The position numbers were made by a program, and so were the translations under genes. Source: CAJWPI01 sp964635015 (lineage in GTDB: Bacteria; Pseudomonadota; Gammaproteobacteria; Magnimaribacterales; Magnimaribacteraceae). Taken from it: 22,013 nt of DNA. This document shows positions 21,333-22,013 of this stretch, piece after piece. Location of the stretch: positions 1-22,013 of the forward strand of contig CAZWMS010000027.1 of NCBI GenBank assembly GCA_964635015.1, written 5' to 3'. How positions within the stretch are numbered: position 1 is the first letter of the stretch; every line of letters starts with the position of its first letter. The notes beneath the pieces were generated by a model that was not told the DNA's origin, made no database searches, and saw only the letters and a list, made by a program, of their open reading frames with translations.

Positions 21333-22013
21333 CCAATAAGGAGCTCTAAGTTTTCTTTTGTTAATTTTCCCCATTGTGTTTCTACCTAGATCTTCAACTA
21401 ATTCTACACTTCTTGGACATTTATAATGAGATATCTTATCTCTACACCAACCTATAAGCTCTTTCTCTGAGGCTTTACTTTGAGAAGGATCTACTATAAT
21501 TAAAGCTTTAAGCTCTTCTCCCATTTCTTTGTTAGGAATTCCTATACAGGCAACGTCAAGTACATAAGGGTGTTCAATTAATACTTGCTCTGCTTCAGCA
21601 GGATAAATATTAGCTCCTCCTGAAACAATCATGTCACTAAATCTGTCCGTTAAATAAACATACCCTTCTTCATCCATATAAGCAATCTCTCCAAGAGTGA
21701 ATACGCCTGGAGCAATATGAGCTGCCTTAGATTTCTCAGGATCATTGTGATAAATAACCCCCCTGCCAGTATCGTCTTTGAAATATAACTTACCTTCAGT
21801 ATTGGGAGGGAGTTCTTTATTATCCTCATCAAGAATCATTGCAGTAAAAGGAGGGAGGGCTTTACCTACAGAACCTGGATGCTCTAACCATTCATCAGAA
21901 TCTATCCTACAAGTAGTTCCAACCTCACTAGCACCATAAGCGTCAAAGAAAACAGGACCCCACCATTCAATCATTTCTTTTTTTACTTCGACAGGACACT
22001 TTGCGCCTGTATG
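21321..22013 (-). CDS. AMP-dependent acyl-CoA ligase, C-terminal part (runs off right edge)
   Basis: The visible 230 residues are the C-terminal part of an ANL-superfamily ligase, which activates a carboxylic acid as acyl-AMP and then acyl-CoA. The frame is open to the window edge; it reads HTGAKCPVEVKKEMIEWWG at the boundary, so the Met at 21974 is internal and not a start. Seen motifs: FDAYGASEVG (A5 region), YLTDRFSDMIVSGGANIYPAE (A8 hinge, without the usual KE before it), then DVACIGIPNKEMGEELKA and GKINKRKL with the A10 lysine. The P-loop (A3) lies outside. The pattern suits fatty, aromatic or steroid-side-chain acyl-CoA ligases. It converges with the alpha/beta hydrolase gene and, with the Rieske genes, points to catabolism of a carboxylic acid. 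Confidence 0.92.
   Translation of the reverse strand, partial: HTGAKCPVEVKKEMIEWWGPVFFDAYGASEVGTTCRIDSDEWLEHPGSVGKALPPFTAMILDEDNKELPPNTEGKLYFKDDTGRGVIYHNDPEKSKAAHIAPGVFTLGEIAYMDEEGYVYLTDRFSDMIVSGGANIYPAEAEQVLIEHPYVLDVACIGIPNKEMGEELKALIIVDPSQSKASEKELIGWCRDKISHYKCPRSVELVEDLGRNTMGKINKRKLRAPYWLDS

Noticed and set aside
1..22013. Mobile elements, CRISPR arrays or tRNA genes
   Set aside because: No transposase or integrase reading frames, regularly spaced repeats or tRNA-like cloverleaf segments were seen.

Overview
This is an AT-rich bacterial chromosome segment (roughly one third G+C by eye) that reads as a gammaproteobacterium. Evidence: the left edge holds the 5' end of a 16S rRNA gene, read leftward, with a proteobacterial rrn leader. 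Next to it is the block tyrS - M23 peptidase - anmK - erpA - argC, an order also known beside an rRNA operon in Pseudomonas (tyrZ region). PBP1b with a TPR lipoprotein, DksA and ErpA fit the same class. Low GC, short gaps and many 0-15 bp junctions suggest a small-genome marine lineage such as SAR86; that placement is inference.

Left part (1-14681) is mostly housekeeping: 16S rRNA 5' end and its leader; tyrS (-); a cell-wall pair, M23 endopeptidase and anmK (+); erpA and argC (-); the thiamine pair thiD-thiE (+, with TTG and GTG starts); mrcB (PBP1b) coupled to a small TPR-like lipoprotein that resembles the PBP1b activator LpoP (-); a PfkB sugar/nucleoside kinase, dksA with a 60-residue Lys-rich tail, a deoxynucleoside kinase, acs and msrA (+).

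Right part (14685-22013) is accessory and catabolic in character: two divergently transcribed Rieske oxygenase alpha subunits separated by a 117 bp region with two separate palindromic operator candidates; two paralogous SnoaL/NTF2-fold proteins directly behind the second Rieske gene; a metallo-beta-lactamase-fold hydrolase and a NUDT19-like Nudix hydrolase (-); an alpha/beta hydrolase (+); and the C-terminal part of an acyl-CoA ligase that runs off the right edge (-). No ferredoxin, reductase or classical dioxygenase beta subunit is visible.

The most interesting unit is the Rieske alpha - NTF2 - NTF2 operon (16188-18608). Classical ring-hydroxylating dioxygenase beta subunits also have the NTF2 fold, so the two small proteins may be unusual partners or downstream isomerase/cyclase-like enzymes. 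The substrate cannot be read from the sequence. No mobile elements, CRISPR arrays or tRNA genes were seen, and no stretch over 300 bases lacks a gene.
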